From Flavobacterium aquicola (GTDB lineage: Bacteria > Bacteroidota > Bacteroidia > Flavobacteriales > Flavobacteriaceae), in assembly GCF_003385115.1 (NCBI RefSeq), contig NZ_QUNI01000013.1, positions 1 to 64,000 of the forward strand: a DNA stretch of 64,000 nt. Reading direction: 5' to 3'. Positions 62,038 to 64,000 of the stretch are shown here, one piece after another. The notes beneath the pieces were generated by a model, which worked only from the letters and a program-made list of their open reading frames with translations, had not been told where the DNA came from and ran no database searches. The position numbers and the translations under genes were made by a program. How positions within the stretch are numbered: position 1 is the first letter of the stretch; each line of letters starts with the position of its first letter.

Positions 62038-63522
62038 TTAATCCTTTATTATTCTGAATGTTTTCTTTGTAGTGCCATAGGTGACAATCGCTGTGTAAAC
62101 CCCAGTAGCTAAATGATTATCAATCGTAATATTTTGATTGGTGTAAAAATCATTGCTGGAAAAACAGGTAATACCTTTCATATCAACTATTTTAAGCTGA
62201 ATAGGTTCAGTAACTGGTGATTTTATTTGAATTTTTGTATCGGATGTAAAAGGATTTGGATAAAAAAGCACAGTGTTTTTTTCTGAGATTTTATCTGGAA
62301 TTCCAAGAGTGCTTTCATCAACTGCATCAATATAATTAAAATTAAATTTCGATTTATAGTGAATTTTAATATAATTTTCTCCTTGTGGCAGGCTGATTCC
62401 AGTAACGATTTTGTCTGTGTAGATTTGAAGACCGCCTGTGGCTTCAAAAGTTTCGTCTGTTTTTACAATAACATCATTAACGCTAATATCAAACATACCT
62501 TTATTGAGTGATGCTACCCGGAAAGTCAATTGGTATGAGCCATTTTTTGCTACATTAATCATGTACTCACCCCAATCACCAGAATCAGCAAAGCATACAT
62601 TTTGAGAAGTACCTCCATCAGTAGTGCTTTGAAGGCTAGTACCCTTGCGACGGTAGTGTTTGTTAGCAGTAATTCGGCCGGGAACATTCATTTTTTTAGT
62701 GGTGTAAGGAACATTAAGATATTCAGTTCCTATTGGTCTAATTGCGCCACTCGCAGGTCCAAGCAGCTGTCCTTCCAGCATATCTGTCCAGTTTGAGGGT
62801 ACTCTGCAGGTAAACCAAGAATAACGATAAATATCGGGATCGTTTTCAAAAGAGGTCACGGTCTGTTTCATAAAATTTGTTTTGTCAGCCGCAGATTGTA
62901 CTACGCGATTGGCAAATTCTGTAACCCAAATCGGAATATTGTATTTTTTTAATAGCGACGTGACTCCAACAATATCTCCTGCAGTTGCATCATATGTGTG
63001 AAATGCAATATAATCTACTTTGCAGGTAGGACAAAGACGAAAAAACTCATCGTGCCAAGCAATAGGGCTAGAATAGCCACCATAGTTGGATGGGCCGTTG
63101 AAAGCGGGAGAGGCACTTACGATTTCTAACCCCTTAGCAGTAGCTATTTTCTCAATATTTGGCCAGGCATTTACAGCTTCTTGCGGAGTTAATTTTGCAC
63201 CATCATTAAAGTTAGGCTCATTAAAGGCTAATAAATATTTAGCTCCAGGTTTAATAGTGGCGATAAAAGCATCTGGATTGTTTATTTTACCCCAAGCCAT
63301 TGCTACAAATTCAACCCCAAAACTTTCATAATTGGCATCAACTGTAGATTCTGGTACTGGAGACCAATTGTACCACCATGAAATCCCAGATTTCAATGCA
63401 TTTAGATCTGCAGTACTATGCTTTCCATAAGCGACTCCTCTTTTTGGACTTACTTGCGCATGACAGTTATTGTAATATAAGGAAGCAATCAGCAAAATGA
63501 TAGAAAGTATAATTTTAGGCAT
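62038..63522 (-). CDS. GH128-like glycosidase with CBM and T9SS sorting tail
   Basis: A secreted 494-residue enzyme. Signal peptide, then an Asl1-like/GH128 domain at about 25-270 with acid residues in LLAFNEPNFNDGAKL and WVTEFANRVV. Then a carbohydrate-binding-like domain follows at about 285-400 (YRRKGTSLQSTTDGG, YINVAKNGSYQLTFRVASL). A type A T9SS tail closes it (FYPNPFTSDTKIQI to RIIKD). GH128 enzymes act on beta-1,3-glucans. Substrate here is inferred from the fold. Exported by T9SS. Confidence 0.85.
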   Translation of the reverse strand: MPKIILSIILLIASLYYNNCHAQVSPKRGVAYGKHSTADLNALKSGISWWYNWSPVPESTVDANYESFGVEFVAMAWGKINNPDAFIATIKPGAKYLLAFNEPNFNDGAKLTPQEAVNAWPNIEKIATAKGLEIVSASPAFNGPSNYGGYSSPIAWHDEFFRLCPTCKVDYIAFHTYDATAGDIVGVTSLLKKYNIPIWVTEFANRVVQSAADKTNFMKQTVTSFENDPDIYRYSWFTCRVPSNWTDMLEGQLLGPASGAIRPIGTEYLNVPYTTKKMNVPGRITANKHYRRKGTSLQSTTDGGTSQNVCFADSGDWGEYMINVAKNGSYQLTFRVASLNKGMFDISVNDVIVKTDETFEATGGLQIYTDKIVTGISLPQGENYIKIHYKSKFNFNYIDAVDESTLGIPDKISEKNTVLFYPNPFTSDTKIQIKSPVTEPIQLKIVDMKGITCFSSNDFYTNQNITIDNHLATGVYTAIVTYGTTKKTFRIIKD

Positions 63523-63719
63523 ATTGTATTTAGTTTTTTTTGATTAGAATCAATTTTTCAAAAGTAGTTCAAGAACAAGTTTTTTGTAAAAATAAAATCT
63601 TATCAAAAACACATCATATTTGATCTTTATTAGCAATTCAGTTTATTTATTTGTTCAATATTTTAACAAAAGAATGGTGTTAAGCATGTTTGTATGCCCA
63701 AAAACTAAAAACATTTCTT

Positions 63720-63727
63720 TACTTTTG
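63720..63727 (+). promoter_or_regulatory. -7 promoter box of pyrD
   Basis: TACTTTTG matches TAnnTTTG and lies 20 bases before the pyrD start. No well-placed -33 box. Confidence 0.4.
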
Positions 63728-63747
63728 TGCCAATCAATTTTTGAGCT

Positions 63748-64000
63748 ATGTACAAGATTTTTATACGTCCTATTCTTTTTTGTTTTGATCCGGAAAAAGT
63801 GCATTATTTTACTTTTTCACTAATTAGAATCATCTCAAAAATCCCAGGCATTCCATCTTTATTTAGATTTTTATATCAAGTAAATGACAAAAGATTAGAG
63901 ACCGAAGTTTTTGGTTTAAAGTTTAAAAATCCGGTAGGTTTGGCAGCTGGTTTTGATAAGGATGCTAGTTTATATAGTGAACTTTCCAATCTTGGTTTCG
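63748..64000 (+). CDS. pyrD: dihydroorotate dehydrogenase (quinone), N-terminal part
   Basis: Starts at 63748 and is cut by the window end, with 84 residues visible. It begins MYKIFIRPILFCFDPEKVHYFTF, the membrane-binding N-terminal helices of class 2 DHODH, and continues FGLKFKNPVGLAAGFDKDA, the FMN-binding signature. It oxidises dihydroorotate to orotate using membrane quinone in pyrimidine synthesis. Confidence 0.92.
   Translation, partial: MYKIFIRPILFCFDPEKVHYFTFSLIRIISKIPGIPSLFRFLYQVNDKRLETEVFGLKFKNPVGLAAGFDKDASLYSELSNLGF

Overview
The window looks like a chromosome segment of a Flavobacterium-type member of the Bacteroidota. The DNA is AT-rich. Promoters read TTG-N18/19-TAnnTTTG. Secreted proteins end in type IX secretion (T9SS) sorting domains. 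Lineage-typical genes are present, including DUF4290, DUF5686, DUF4199, a MurA with Asp in place of the catalytic Cys, the GlmU-like putative sugar nucleotidyltransferase and a TTG-started TonB-dependent receptor. No species can be assigned from the sequence alone.

Region 1 (1-10.5 kb, all minus strand) is a tightly packed operon read sbcD, sbcC, an AAA_13-type zinc-hook ATPase, a PD-(D/E)XK nuclease-like protein, then a PLD-nuclease/helicase. The last gene is broken: a palindromic repeat brings an in-frame stop into its PLD domain, and its 3' end runs into a cluster of hairpins. The layout (end-processing nuclease, two ABC-type ATPases, a nuclease fold, a helicase) resembles an anti-phage or DNA-repair island and is the best candidate for an undescribed system.

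Region 2 (10.5-18.8 kb) is a decaying mobilizable element. It holds an XRE repressor divergent from a possible nucleotidyltransferase/HEPN-like protein, three tandem small paralogues (the middle one broken), a 0.95-kb non-coding stretch with iteron-like repeats and a large inverted repeat that may be oriT, a DUF6922 gene, a frameshifted mobA, the relaxase mobB, a small ORF and a serine recombinase with a nonsense codon and a frameshift. It ends at the terminator of a tRNA-Met gene.

Region 3 (18.8-64 kb) is core chromosome. Envelope and wall genes are murA, M23 peptidase, TonB receptor, DUF5686 barrel, MsbA-like ABC exporter, GT2, phosphohexomutase and GlmU-like protein. Information genes are recQ, fmt, HU, rny, 6S RNA, rpmE2, rpmH, xerD and an ABC-F protein. 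Metabolic genes are aroQ, carB and pyrD (partial, cut by the window end). Division genes are zapA and a coiled-coil partner. Near the right end are two T9SS cargo proteins, a CotH/lamin-tail protein and a GH128-like glycosidase. Intergenic gaps carry dispersed hairpin repeats and AT-rich heptad-like repeats. Several neighbours are joined by TAATG stop/start overlaps, which suggests translational coupling.
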